DNA from: Conchocele bisecta
Taxonomy: Eukaryota > Mollusca > Bivalvia > Lucinida > Thyasiridae
Assembly (NCBI GenBank): GCA_029237695.1
Contig: CM055265.1
Span: 38,676,058 to 38,740,057, forward strand
Reading direction: 5' to 3'
DNA: 64,000 nt
The notes under the pieces are model-generated. The model had not been told where the DNA came from. It saw nothing but the letters and a program-made list of their open reading frames with translations, and searched no databases. The translations under genes and the position numbers were made by a program. Shown here piece after piece: positions 32,801 to 41,069 of the stretch. The stretch's first letter is position 1. Each line of letters starts with the position of its first letter.

Positions 32801-35800
32801 TAAGGGCTAGTAACTTACACAATGTATTCCATGGTCAACATCTAACAGTTGTCATCGATACTGAATCGACCAGTGGTGGTCAAGGACCAGGAGTATTTCA
32901 TTGGAGACGATTCTCATGCGGTGTCAAAACGACAGAAAATAACAATAACCATTATATAATCACATTCAACTCACTGTTATAAGGGTTAGTAACTTACGCC
33001 GTGCATTCCATGGTCAACACCTGTCCGCTGTCATCGAGACTGAAGCGCCCAATGGTGGTCAAGGGCCATGAGTATTCCAGCAGGCACTCGGCTGGCGGGT
33101 CGGAGAAGGGATGTACGGGGGTCTGTAGGGCCCCCACGGACGACGAAATAGCGATATCGGTGACGGACACCCTGATCTCACAGTCGCCGTCCACGATGTT
33201 CATCTTCCGTGTGTGTTCGTTGGGCAACAGCCGCAACTGCAGGACGCCTGCAATAGTGGAATGAATGAATGAATGAATGAATGAATGAATGAAACGAACG
33301 AACGAACGAACGAACGAACGAACGAACGAACGAACGAACGAACGAACGAACGAACGAACGAACGAACGAACGAACGAACGAACGAACGAACGAACGAACG
33401 AACGAACGAACGAACGAACGACGAACGAACGAACGAAGAACGAACGAACGAACGAAGAAGAAGAAGAACGAACGAACAACGAACGAACGAACGAAGAACG
33501 AACGAACGAACGAACGAACGAACGAACGAACGAACGAACGAACGAACGAAGCTGTCACCAATATAAATCAATATTTCCAGCCCTTGAATGCTTACGAGAT
33601 ATCGGATAGTAGTTGCGGGAAGTAACTCTGCAGAATGGGTACAGACGATACGGAAGTATTCTGCAGAGTTACCTCCCGCAACTAATCTGATATCCGTCGT
33701 CAAGGGCGGATTCAGGGGGGGGGGGGGGGGGGACGGACGGCGCACGCTCAAAATTCGCCGAGTAAAGATTTTTTACAAGTTAGAAGGCACGTTTCTACGT
33801 TCGCGTTGTGAATTTATTGTTTATTGGGTTTTTTTGCTCCAAAATGCGCCAGAACGCAGGTAATGTGATGTAGATTTCAACAAAATTCCCCCTAGCGCGT
33901 TCGATAATATAGTCAAGTATTGCAAAATAGTTACGCCCCCCCCCCCCGCCCCCCAACCGAAATCCTGGATCCGCGCCTGCTCGTGGGGTCCCATCTAGTA
34001 TGCATAACATGTTCTTTAAAGGAATTAACTAAGTGCATAATTGTGTAACTATGCCACCAGTTTTAAAATTTACGAGTGCTCACAATACAGATTTCATCAT
34101 TTAGTAATCTTTTTTTTACTGATAGTGGCTCGCGGTGGTATCGGGCTATTTTGATATGCAAATGAGACAGGACATTTTTAAACTATTTATACAAATTAAA
34201 TGCGTCGCCTGAAAAAAAAAAATTATCGACAGATTATGAAGTATGATCATTGCACATCAACATATAAATACGGAGAATAAATAGCAATTCCCGCAATAGC
34301 AATGTTAAGCAAACACGCTTATCGCCCCTGGTAGCTGTGTGGAAATTACATTTCATATACAAAGAAATAATAATGCAAATTGATACGTCGGGTAATGGTG
34401 AATTGAAATTTGCACTCGGGTCTGAGAACAATGTGTCACCTCGAAATATGCACCAGGTGCTTCGTACGACTAAAATGTGCATACGTGCACAATTATGATA
34501 GTCTGTATTCACAATAACAATATGTTTTTGTAAACAATTATTGGATTTATTCATTTATTGCCAGTCTAGGTCCTGGGGGCCGTTTCACTAAACGTCTTAC
34601 GACTAAAATGTTCGTAAGTGCAAATTTAGAATCGTCTGGAAATTTCATCAGATGGATTTACATTTATTGAGCATAGGCTGCATATGCAGCCTATGCTCAA
34701 CAAATGTAAATCCGTCAATTGAATTTCCAGACGATCCTAAATTTGCACTTACGAACATTTTAGTCTAACGAAGATAAAACGGCCCCAGTATTATATGTCA
34801 CCTAGTTCTACTTAGAGCTGTCGTATAAACGCATTGTTCGTCTAGTAACCGGTGCACATTTTCTGCACAGGTTACTAGATGAAGATATGTTTATGCAGTA
34901 TCTTCGTCATGTAGCTAAATGGGAATTCGTCAGGATTCCGGCGCCTGTTTCGACATGAAACACTTTACGCCGGCGCGGAGTGCAGCACCATATCATTTAT
35001 TTACGGAACGTATCGTATTTGTTTCGATTTCCATAACGGTGTGAGGTGGGGGGAGGTGGCGGGGGGGGGGGGGGGTTGTGTTGTTGATTTTATTTGGTGT
35101 TTATTTGCTGTATATACATGTAATCTAAAAGTATGGCTTCAATAGTAGTATATACAGAATTTTTCAGGTGAGATTAAATTGAAAGCAAGTTTATATAAAT
35201 CCTATCCCAAGTTTACCTTCTTCATCGGAACAAGCGGATTTGGGGCGGAATATTTTCTTTAGCGTCCATATCCAGTCCCGCGACTCTAACTCAGAACCTC
35301 CGGACATGATAATCACGGACTTGGACTCGGAGACGATCTCGAAGGCGTGCACGTGCGTCTTGGACGCCACGTTCTTCACCTCCTGTACTTGCTCCAGGGG
35401 GACAGTCTGTTTGAGAACGTCTTTCTTGAGGAGTTTCAATAAAACGGATCCGTCCGATTCTTGGATCAGTTCCACAGTGCGCTTCTTCCATGCCTTGGTG
35501 CCAGAAAAGTAATAATCAGCACGAATATTGGATAAAACAATATCCACTGTTGCTGTACCAAGGTGCATGATCACGTGGTTACAACAACAACAACGTCGCC
35601 CACTCCAAAGTAAGTATTATTTTATATTTTCCTTAATATGCAACGGATTTTGATGAAATATGGCGCAGCAAACGCGTCTTCATGAGCTGCCTTTGGTCGT
35701 CTAGGGAGTTTGGCACAGACTTATGTCGTTTTTGCGAAGAATCAAAAACAACAGAAGTTTGGGCGAAAATACAGAGACCACCAAATGCAGCTTAACAATA

Positions 35801-38800
35801 TATTTCATCAAAATCCGTTACGTAATAAGGACATTATAAAAGAATACGTACTTTGAATCGGTACTTGTTGTTGTTGTTAGTACCACGTGATCATACACCT
35901 TGTGTGCTGTTGTTGCGCCAGTGTAAAATGTTTCACATCGAAAAGGCGACGGATTCCTGACGAATTCCCATTCAGCTGCATGCAGACTGGGTCATAATAA
36001 TACATTCAATACATTCTTATGACACAGATGACCCAGATGCAGAAGACGTTATACACACATTTTCCTCTTGTAACCGGCGTAAGAAGTGCGCCACTTACTA
36101 GACGAAACAATGCATTTAGCGATAGCTCCAAGTACAACTGAGTGGCATCTCGTCAGGAAACCGGTGCATTGTTCGACGTGAAATAGTTACTCCGTTGCGG
36201 AGTGCAGCGATTGTCATAATCACCGTGAACACTGGATAACAAATATGTATCAAGTAACGAGCTTTGTACATATTGGCAGAAATACGTACGAACTGATAAC
36301 ATAATGTCGTATCGAGCATTGACCTGATACGAATATCCTGGCTACACCTAATTGTAAGCTGACGTTTCATACGGCGTCACATGACGTTAGCGAATAACGT
36401 CAGTGACATGACGTCACATAAACAAGTCCTCGTTCTTTTCAAAGAAAACCACGTCATAATTGCTCATTATGTAGCCTAAAACTTTACCTGATAAATATAA
36501 TACCATGCTAGTGTCTTTTGACAAGCTCGCCTCGGAAACGGTAGGAATTCCTCGGCGAGTCTCGGAATTCCTACGCGTTTCCTAGCCTTCCCTAGTGTCT
36601 TTTGATATCAACTTTATTTCTATTTATTTCATGCAAGATATAGAGAATAGTAGGTTAGTGCCATAAATGTGCCGTGAATGGGAACAAATATCTGGCAAGG
36701 CTCAGGAAACGGGATGGGCGAGGCTCTGCCGAGCACATCCCGTTTCCGTGCCACGCCAGATATTTTTCCAATTCACGGTACTAACCTACTATTTTATTTA
36801 TCCCGTCAACATTACAAATAGCTTTAAAATGCAAAAAAATAACACCAGCCGCATCTCCAAATTGTATTGACAGGATATCAAAAATGTTTCACGGCACCGT
36901 GTTTCACGGCACATACTCACTGTGTTGATGGAATAAATAGAGAATCTTACATAAGTGGTGACGTCATATGATATTTATTAAACGAGTTTACTGATTACAC
37001 TACATATGAAACAAACATATCATATTAAATCAACACAGATATGCCATGTTGTAAATCCATTTCATATCAAATGTGATATGACACCTATGTAATAACACCT
37101 GGGGTGAATGTGATTGCCTGGCCTTATCACGGTAATTACGTATTCATATTGTATTACGTAATGCTATTATCATTGTTAATTCATTGTGTTATTATAGGTA
37201 CATGCCCAATCAGTAGGTTATAATATAGGGAGACGGAGATGGTTTTGTATATTCTGTAGATATGACATTTTCTGGCAAAATGAGCATTCCTTCACCGTTA
37301 CCCCGAGTATTGATTGTCATTATAATATCAAACGTAAATTTCCACACAGATATCAAGGTCGATAACCGTGTTTCATTAAGATGTTAACTGACATTACTAT
37401 TTATTCACTGTATTTAATATTTGATGTGCAGTGATCATACTTTCATGATAATCTGTCGAAACTATTATTTTTTCAGGTGACGCACTTAATGGGTATAAAT
37501 AATTTAACAATATCATGCCTCATTTGCACAAGGAAATAGCCTGATACCACCGCGAGTCACTATGAGTAAAATAAATATTACTAAATGATTATATCTGTAT
37601 AGCTACTTCGAAAGCCAATGTTATGCAATACCAGTGCTATTATATTACAGTCATGTACACGATACATACAATTTGCAACAGGATTAGAAAACATTTTTTT
37701 ACGTTTACGTGAATTACGCAACTTTCTTGTGCGAATATTATACAATACATGTATATGGTTCAGACAGAAATACAGTGAAACCTCTCTAAACCGGACACCA
37801 TGGGAGGTCCCCAGGGTGTCCGATTTAGAGAGGTTCCACTGTAAATCAGGCATATGACGATTCTGAAATGTATTGGCGCGCTTTGCAATCATGAACGCAT
37901 ATCAATATCTGACAAAATGATCAAGAAACCCATAAAAAATAAGATCACAGGGTTTGCCTTGGTGTCTGGTTTAGAGAGGTTCAACTGTTCTGGGGTTCAT
38001 GGCTAATGCGATCAGTGTAGACCTTAACCAGTAACCTATTTCACCAACATTGCAAAGTACATGTATACTTATCTAGTAAAGTGTACTTTGAGGGAGAAAT
38101 TTTCAATTTAAGGATAAATTTAGTAATTTTTATTATACTGAAGTTATTACATTATCACGGCCATTTTGGCTGTGATAATGTAATAAATTCAGTATAATAA
38201 TTCTGCATACTTTTAATCATCAAATATATGCAGTCGTTAGTTCTATGTGAAATAATGCATTTCAGGAAAAATAAATGATTTTATACTTTGCAATTTTGAT
38301 GAAATCGGCTACAGACCGCACTTTCTTACCATTATAGCAACTGATCAACACTTCTACAATCTGATTTATGTCAACGATTTTCGTTATCTTTCAAACTCCA
38401 TAGCGAACAGTGTAGGCCCGTCTGTGAATGGGCGAAAGCTTCACTGTTCACAAGTCAAATAAGCCTCGTTGTGGCGCATGACGAGTTACAGGCGACTGAA
38501 GAATAGCGCAAGTAATTCAGAAACACTCGATCGTTGGGAGCTCGTCAACAAAAATGGCCTTACATGTTTTTTGTCGGTAGATTATAATCTGATACAGCCG
38601 AATAAAATGGTCATGTCGATCCATCAATTGTTGTTTACACTTTGCAACATTAATACTTGTCGTCGAAAACTAACAAATACAGTGTGTATAGTTTTTTTTA
38701 AAGCAATGTACAGTAGGGAAAATGCAGGTTTTTGTAAAGATCAACTCGCTATTCTCTTCTACTTTCCCTATTCGTATGAATGCTGTGGAACATACTTCTA

Positions 38801-39926
38801 CACGACCTGCACCTGTCTGCACTGGATCTACATGAAGGAAACAATAGGTTCATTTATTTCTCCTAATAAAGACAAATTCAACCTCGTGATGTCCCCAATA
38901 TTGTGTACATTATTTGGCCACTGCTACTGTGCTTACATCACGTGACCAACAGGTTCAGTGTTTTCTTTTAAATGTTACAAATTATACTCTTCACCGGTGA
39001 TAATTCCAGCACAAAAATATTTACACAATTCCCTAACATTTGATTGGCCCGTAGCAAGTCTCTGTCCAAAATTTATATCCCAGTAAACTCCCACGCCGAA
39101 CTACTTTCCGTAACCGTGAGACGCAGTTAAAATAATTCTTAAGAAAACGGAAAATAAACACATTTTCTTCATGAATTTATTTCAAATGCTGGAATTATAA
39201 GGAATGAATGGCCTTTTAGTTGAATTTATCGGGGATATAAACTTGGAAAATCGCGGGAATACTGGTCGAGGCCTTCCGGCATTCGTCCAGTATTCCGGCG
39301 ACTTTTCCAAGTTTATACCCCGATAAATTCCACAAAAAGGCCATTAATTCCTATATTGAAAACACCCCAGTATGTTTCTCAGGAAGAATATAGAGAATAC
39401 CAATCTAGTGTCTTTTGATATCAAGTTTATCAGGCAAGGCTAGGAAACGCGTAGAAATTGTCGAGGAATTCCTACCATTTCCGAGCCGAGCCTGATAAAC
39501 TTGATAGCAAAATACACTAGTCTGGTATTCTATTTATCAGGTAACGTTTTATGCTCGAAAATTACCACAGATTACGTCGTTATCTATGGACAGAACGCGG
39601 ACTTGTTTACGTTGCGTCATTACAATGACGTCATTCGGTAACGTCACGTGACGTCATCCGACCAATGGAACGTCAATATTCACTTCATTGTAACCCGGAT
39701 GTTTGTATCAGGTCAATGCCTGATACAACAATATGTTATCAGTCAGTACGTATTCGGTCAATACAGGGCAGGTTACGTGATAAAGACCTGTACACTGTTA
39801 GCGTATTCTTATCCGGGTATAACGTCACCACGGACCTACCTGATATCGCCAACCTCGTCCAATCGTGGCCGTCGACGGCTGTTTCGTTTCCAGTTCTCCC
39901 CTTTTGATGACAATTTGTCCCACCAT
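29735..39926 (-). CDS. Gene B: short Dok-family protein (PH + IRS-type PTB, no tail), complete, 256 aa
   Basis: Four exons, 39840-39926, 35217-35493, 32998-33247 and 29735-29891, join in frame with phases 0, 1 and 2 to give 256 codons and a stop. Residues about 5-118 form the PH domain (IVIKRGELETKQ, AWKKRTVELIQ, closing helix RDWIWTLKKIF). Residues about 122-225 form the PTB domain (VLQLRLLPNEHTRK, YSWPLTTIGRFSL, LTMECTADAKCGVATFQF). A final helix (MEQILDYIKLAVFAA) is followed by only about 15 residues. All three junctions match gene A, so B is a tandem paralogue. It lacks the tyrosine-bearing tail that lets Dok proteins recruit SH2 partners, and might act as a decoy or need a partner (inference). 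Confidence 0.93.
30090..30330 (+). repeat. Repeat family B, copy 4 (full length)
   Basis: From TTAACCCTTTGAACCAGAAA through CGCTATAGCGGTTTATGC and the GAGACGGCTCGTAACGAGCC hairpin to GGGGTGAAAGGGTTAA. This is the best-preserved copy for defining ends. Confidence 0.9.
30625..31008 (+). repeat. Repeat family E, copy 4 (full, with short arm duplication)
   Basis: Complete fold-back half and tail. The piece AAAAAGGCCATTCATT is duplicated at 30760-30800. Confidence 0.88.
31144..31357 (+). repeat. Repeat family C, copy 5 (diverged ends)
   Basis: TTAACCAATACATTGCTGAA to CTCTAAATGTTAA; the central hairpin AGAATCATTTCCATCGGAAA is intact. Confidence 0.82.
31530..31660 (+). repeat. Repeat family C, copy 6 (degraded)
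   Basis: Only the inner words GAATTGTCGTCTGCGGTTGT and ACAGCAGACGACAACC and a shortened centre remain. Confidence 0.65.
31695..31912 (+). repeat. Repeat family M, copy 1 (full fold-back)
   Basis: GGGCCGTTTCACTAAACTTC on the left and GAAGTTTAGTGAAACCGCCC on the right. Inner words AAATGTTGGTAACTGCAAA and ATTTACATTTATTGAGCAAA pair with their inverses. Confidence 0.85.
32083..32670 (+). repeat. Duplicated module S, copy 1 (intron 3 of gene B)
   Basis: About 580 bases, from CAAAGTACTGAAAGTACTGA to AATGTCACCTGACTGTTGTT, nearly identical to 40111-40680. Differences are few point changes and a 12-15 base difference near 32508 (GATACGGGGGGCGTCT). Not recognised as a known element; no clear terminal inverted repeats. 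Confidence 0.9.
32676..32812 (+). repeat. Repeat family C, copy 7 (remnant)
   Basis: ACGTTGTAAGGGTAGTATCT, AGCAGACGATTCTCATG, TAAACAACAGACGACACATC and GCATTGTAAGGGCTAG are all degenerate pieces of family C. It overlaps the tandem-duplicated block. Confidence 0.6.
32700..32903 (-). pseudogene. Decayed tandem copy of the 3' part of gene B's PTB exon
   Basis: Bases 32819-32903 (minus) read YSWSLTTTGRFSIDDNC, stop, MLTMEY and end at a GTAAGT donor. This is a clear copy of the exon at 32998-33247, which has YSWPLTTIGRFSLDDSG and LTMEC before the same donor. The copy includes the following intron and a family C remnant (GACGATTCTCATGC(A/G)GTGTCAAAA seen at 32709 and 32905), so a block of about 196 bases was duplicated in tandem. 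An in-frame TAG disables it. Confidence 0.85.
32998..33247 (-). CDS. Gene B exon 3: IRS-type PTB domain
   Basis: Acceptor CACTATTGCAG and donor GTAAGT frame 250 bases (enters phase 1, leaves phase 2). Product VLQLRLLPNEHTRKMNIVDG, a second strand CEIRVSVTDIAISSS, a 20-residue insertion relative to gene A rich in Pro and Ala, then YSWPLTTIGRF and VLTMECTA. The acceptor is preceded directly by a microsatellite that supplies its pyrimidine-rich tract. Confidence 0.93.
33258..33550 (+). repeat. (GAAT)n then long (GAAC)n microsatellite
   Basis: Seven GAAT units then roughly sixty GAAC units with a few GAA or ACG interruptions at 33418-33485. On the minus strand this is (GTTC)n then (ATTC)n ending 11 bases before the splice acceptor of gene B exon 3. 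Six-frame translation yields NERTNERT and SFVRSFVRS frames, which are artefacts. Confidence 0.98.
33550..33700 (+). repeat. Small inverted repeat (GGGAAGTAACTCTGCAGAAT)
   Basis: TTGCGGGAAGTAACTCTGCA with AATACTTCCGTATC-like centre pairs with TGCAGAGTTACCTCCCGCAA. Arms of about 25 bases with a short loop; outer words GATATCGGATAGTAG and CTAATCTGATATCCG extend it. Confidence 0.75.
33703..33985 (-). repeat. Repeat family K, copy 2 (with G and C runs)
   Basis: AAGGGCGGATTCAGG followed by a G run of about 17, then CCGAGTAAAGATTTTTTACA, CCAAAATGCGCCAGAACGCA, a C run, and AATCCTGGATCCGCGCC. Orientation is opposite to copy 1. Confidence 0.85.
34000..34560 (+). repeat. Repeat family R, copy 1 (ends altered)
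   Basis: Contains AATTGTGTAACTATGCCACC, TTTACTGATAGTGGCTCGCG, ATATGCAAATGAGACAGGAC and AAACACGCTTATCGCCCCTG. These words recur in the same order at 43622, 52333 and inverted at 37195. A family M-like fragment (CGTACGACTAAAATGTGCAT) lies near its right end. Confidence 0.75.
34574..34790 (+). repeat. Repeat family M, copy 2 (near-perfect palindrome)
   Basis: GGGGGCCGTTTCACTAAACG to CGAAGATAAAACGGCCCC, meeting at the centre GCATAGGCTGCATATGCAGC. Arms of about 105 bases pair with few mismatches. Confidence 0.9.
34808..35000 (+). repeat. Repeat family O, copy 3 (near complete)
   Basis: TCGTATAAACGCATTGTTCG, then ACCGGTGCACATTTTCTGCA, then TAGCTAAATGGGAATTCGTC and TTTACGCCGGCGCGGAGTGC. Confidence 0.8.
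35040..35078 (+). repeat. Poly-G tract
   Basis: About 17 consecutive G plus flanking GGTGGGGGGAGGTGGC. It lies in intron 2 of gene B, downstream of the PH exon; on the transcribed strand it is poly-C. Confidence 0.95.
35217..35493 (-). CDS. Gene B exon 2: body of PH domain
   Basis: Acceptor TTCTGGCACCAAG (phase 0) gives AWKKRTVELIQESDGSVLL, then VPLEQVQEVKNVASKTHVHA and SGGSELESRDWIWTLKKIF. The donor is GAAG/GTAAAC in phase 1. An open frame continues upstream of the acceptor to an ATG at 35574 contributed by a family N terminus, but the exon at 39840 supplies a far better N terminus. Confidence 0.93.
35562..35905 (+). repeat. Repeat family N, copy 2 (central hairpin deleted)
   Basis: AAGGTGCATGATCACGTGGT to CACGTGATCATACACCTTGT. 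The ATCGATTTCCGTG hairpin of copy 1 is missing, leaving GCGAAGAATCAAAAACAACA. It begins about 65 bases upstream of a splice acceptor of gene B. Confidence 0.87.
35915..36215 (-). repeat. Repeat family O, copy 4 (inverted, duplicated end)
   Basis: Contains ACGAATTCCCATTCAGCTGC, then CCGGCGTAAGAAGTGCGCCA, and a second end with GGTGCATTGTTCGACGTGAA. Both termini carry an O-type AATCCGGCGCC derivative, suggesting two overlapping copies in opposite orientation. Confidence 0.65.
36238..36605 (-). repeat. Repeat family J, copy 3 (inverted)
   Basis: ATTGACCTGATACGAATATC, ACATGACGTTAGCGAATAAC, TACCTGATAAATATAATACC and GACAAGCTCGCCTCGGAAAC. Includes two TGACGTCA-like words. Confidence 0.75.
36638..36950 (+). 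repeat. Repeat family J2, copy 2 (fold-back)
   Basis: TATAGAGAATAGTAGGTTAG and the inverse CTAACCTACTATTTTATTTA bracket a hairpin at CGGGATGGGCGAGGCTCTGC. The outer part GTTTCACGGCACCGTGTTTC matches the same part of copy 1. Confidence 0.82.
36955..37080 (+). repeat. Repeat family P fragment
   Basis: GATATTTATTAAACGAGTTT and CATATCATATTAAATCAACA are shared with the tandem array at 10425 and with 49535. Confidence 0.6.
37195..37570 (-). repeat. Repeat family R, copy 2 (inverted)
   Basis: AGGTACATGCCCAATCAGTA, GATAACCGTGTTTCATTAAG, TTTCAGGTGACGCACTTAAT and GATACCACCGCGAGTCACTA run in reverse order to copy 4. Confidence 0.75.
37768..37992 (+). repeat. Repeat family H, copy 1
   Basis: Family H ends read ACAGTGAAACCTCTCTAAAC and GGTTTAGAGAGGTTC(C/A)ACTGT. 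A first hairpin has CCGGACACC and GGTGTCCG. Inside are GCAATCATGAACGCATATCA and AATAAGATCACAGGGTTTGC. Confidence 0.85.
38031..38314 (+). repeat. Repeat family D, copy 3 (right end shortened)
   Basis: Left end TTTCACCAACATTGCAAAGT; right end ATACTTTGCAATTTTGATGA with about 25 bases deleted. Confidence 0.87.
38320..38998. other. Unique-looking stretch with an unrecognised 158-codon frame
   Basis: A plus-strand frame at 38469-38945 is open for 158 codons with no repeat content, and its product is Cys- and Tyr-rich (YECCGTYFYTTCTCLHW). I see no family motif, no splice partners and ordinary base use, so I do not call a gene. It lies about 900 bases downstream of the gene B start-exon donor. Confidence 0.4.
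38999..39358 (-). repeat. Repeat family E, copy 5 (full, minus orientation)
   Basis: ATAATTCCAGCACAAAAATA through AACTCCCACGCCGAACTACT to the fold-back half ending AAAAAGGCCATTAATTCCTA. Confidence 0.88.
39395..39835 (+). repeat. Repeat family J, copy 4 (longest, with fold-back end)
   Basis: AGAGAATACCAATCTAGTGT pairs with ACACTAGTCTGGTATTCT around CAAGGCTAGGAAACGCGTAG. Then ATCAGGTAACGTTTTATGC, TAACGTCACGTGACGTCATC and CAGGTCAATGCCTGATACAA. It reaches to within a few bases of the donor of gene B exon 1. Confidence 0.78.
39840..39926 (-). CDS. Gene B exon 1: start codon and first PH strand
   Basis: ATG at 39926 in a strong context (GGCAACATGG) opens 29 codons, MVGQIVIKRGELETKQP then STATIGRGWRYQ, ending CAG/GTAGGT in phase 0. 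Spliced to 35493 this gives GWRYQ-AWKKRTVEL, aligned with KGRKLK-SWKKRWVMI of gene A. The exon is G+C-rich and lies just outside a family J copy. Candidate upstream acceptors (CGTTCCAG, ACTGCAG) at about 39960-39980 allow a spliced 5' UTR. Confidence 0.9.
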
Positions 39927-40068
39927 GTTGCCCACGCTCGGTGCACGTTATTTTAGCGCTGCAGTATAGTTGAAAATACTGGAACGAAGGTGTGACAGTA
40001 CAGTGTATGGTGGCTGGTTAGGGACAGTTGGTCTCCTCGTTCCTTCTAACCCGAAGTGTCTGTCTGTA

Positions 40069-40098
40069 ACGCAGGGCGACGTACAAGTCGCCCTGCGT
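40069..40098 (-). promoter_or_regulatory. Perfect 12-bp hairpin upstream of gene B start
   Basis: ACGCAGGGCGAC and its exact inverse GTCGCCCTGCGT surround a 6-base loop. It is G+C-rich, lies about 145 bases upstream of the start codon and is seen nowhere else here. It could be a 5' UTR or promoter-proximal structure, or merely an old insertion scar. Confidence 0.4.
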
Positions 40099-40110
40099 AA
40101 CATACAGAAC

Positions 40111-40680
40111 CAAAGTACTGAAAGTACTGACTGGCGGGAGACAAGTAGCCACTTGTGAATTTGCATACTCAGAAATTCCTTGTTAGAAATATATTCGATG
40201 TTGATTATTGGATGTACAATCTGCAAATTTGGAGAACTTGATCAGTTACTGGTGTTTGTAAAATACAGCCTGCTCTAAACACAAATAGGTTGATGAAGCA
40301 AAGGTGCTTTATGTCCGACTAATACACCGTTTTACGAGGTATATTGCAGACGTATTATGTGAAATCTTTTAAAAATTATGACTGGGCGTAGGCCTACATA
40401 CGTGTATGCTGCATGAACGGCAAAATGTTTTCATGAATTTTGTTTCGCTCACCCAGAGGGTAATTTTTCGAAAATCGCCCGTAAACCACAATATGAAAAA
40501 GAAATGGCCTTCGACGTCGCATTGCGACTGCGTGGTACACGTCAATAACAGCAATTTGTTCTCTTCAAAAGTAAAGTTAGGCATGCCAACTATTTTACAC
40601 ATAATGTTGAGCATTGCCGTTGCTATTAATAACTTGCTTTCAGTTCACTCGCTGACTTTAAATGTCACCTGACTGTTGTT
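40111..40680 (+). repeat. Duplicated module S, copy 2 (upstream of gene B start exon)
   Basis: Matches 32083-32670 in the same orientation, about 8.03 kb away. It begins about 185 bases upstream of the gene B start codon. The segment GTACACGTCAATAACAGCAA shows the short deletion relative to copy 1. Confidence 0.9.
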
Positions 40681-40733
40681 AATTGAGAACGCAAATTGAG
40701 CCTATTGAGACGTCCCCCGATGAACAGAGAATC

Positions 40734-40862
40734 ACGTTCTCTTCAAAAGTAAAGTTGGGCATGCCAACTATTTTACACATAATGTTGAGCATTGCCGTTG
40801 CTATTAATAACTTGCTTTCAGTTCACTCGCTGACTTTAAATGTCACCTGACTGTTGTTAATT
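40734..40862 (+). repeat. Module S, partial third copy in tandem
   Basis: TTCTCTTCAAAAGTAAAGTT to CACCTGACTGTTGTTAATTG repeats the last 130 bases of copy 2. The linker AACGCAAATTGAGCCTATTG is itself repeated, so a unit of about 180 bases is tandemly duplicated. Confidence 0.9.
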
Positions 40863-41069
40863 GCGAACGCAAATTGAGCCTATTGAGACTTCCCCGATGA
40901 ACAGAGAGCCACTTCCGAAAGTAGACCCGTGCAAACGGCCAGAATCACGATCCCAATAGCGTGGAGACAGTATCGGGTTACGTTCCTTCACGGCGTATAC
41001 ACGAAGATTAAGAAATCGAAATGTCGTTTCTACGCCACGAAGACACGATATTTAAGAAGCTTAGTTTAT

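Noticed and set aside
33178..33751. Long open frames translating to NERTNERT on one strand and SFVRSFVRS on the other
   Set aside because: They are six-frame readings of a tetranucleotide repeat; four bases per unit keeps frames open without coding selection.
38469..38945. 158-codon plus-strand frame, Cys- and Tyr-rich
   Set aside because: No recognisable motif, no splice partner and A+T-rich composition like the flanks. A protein search with a match in a related species would revive it.
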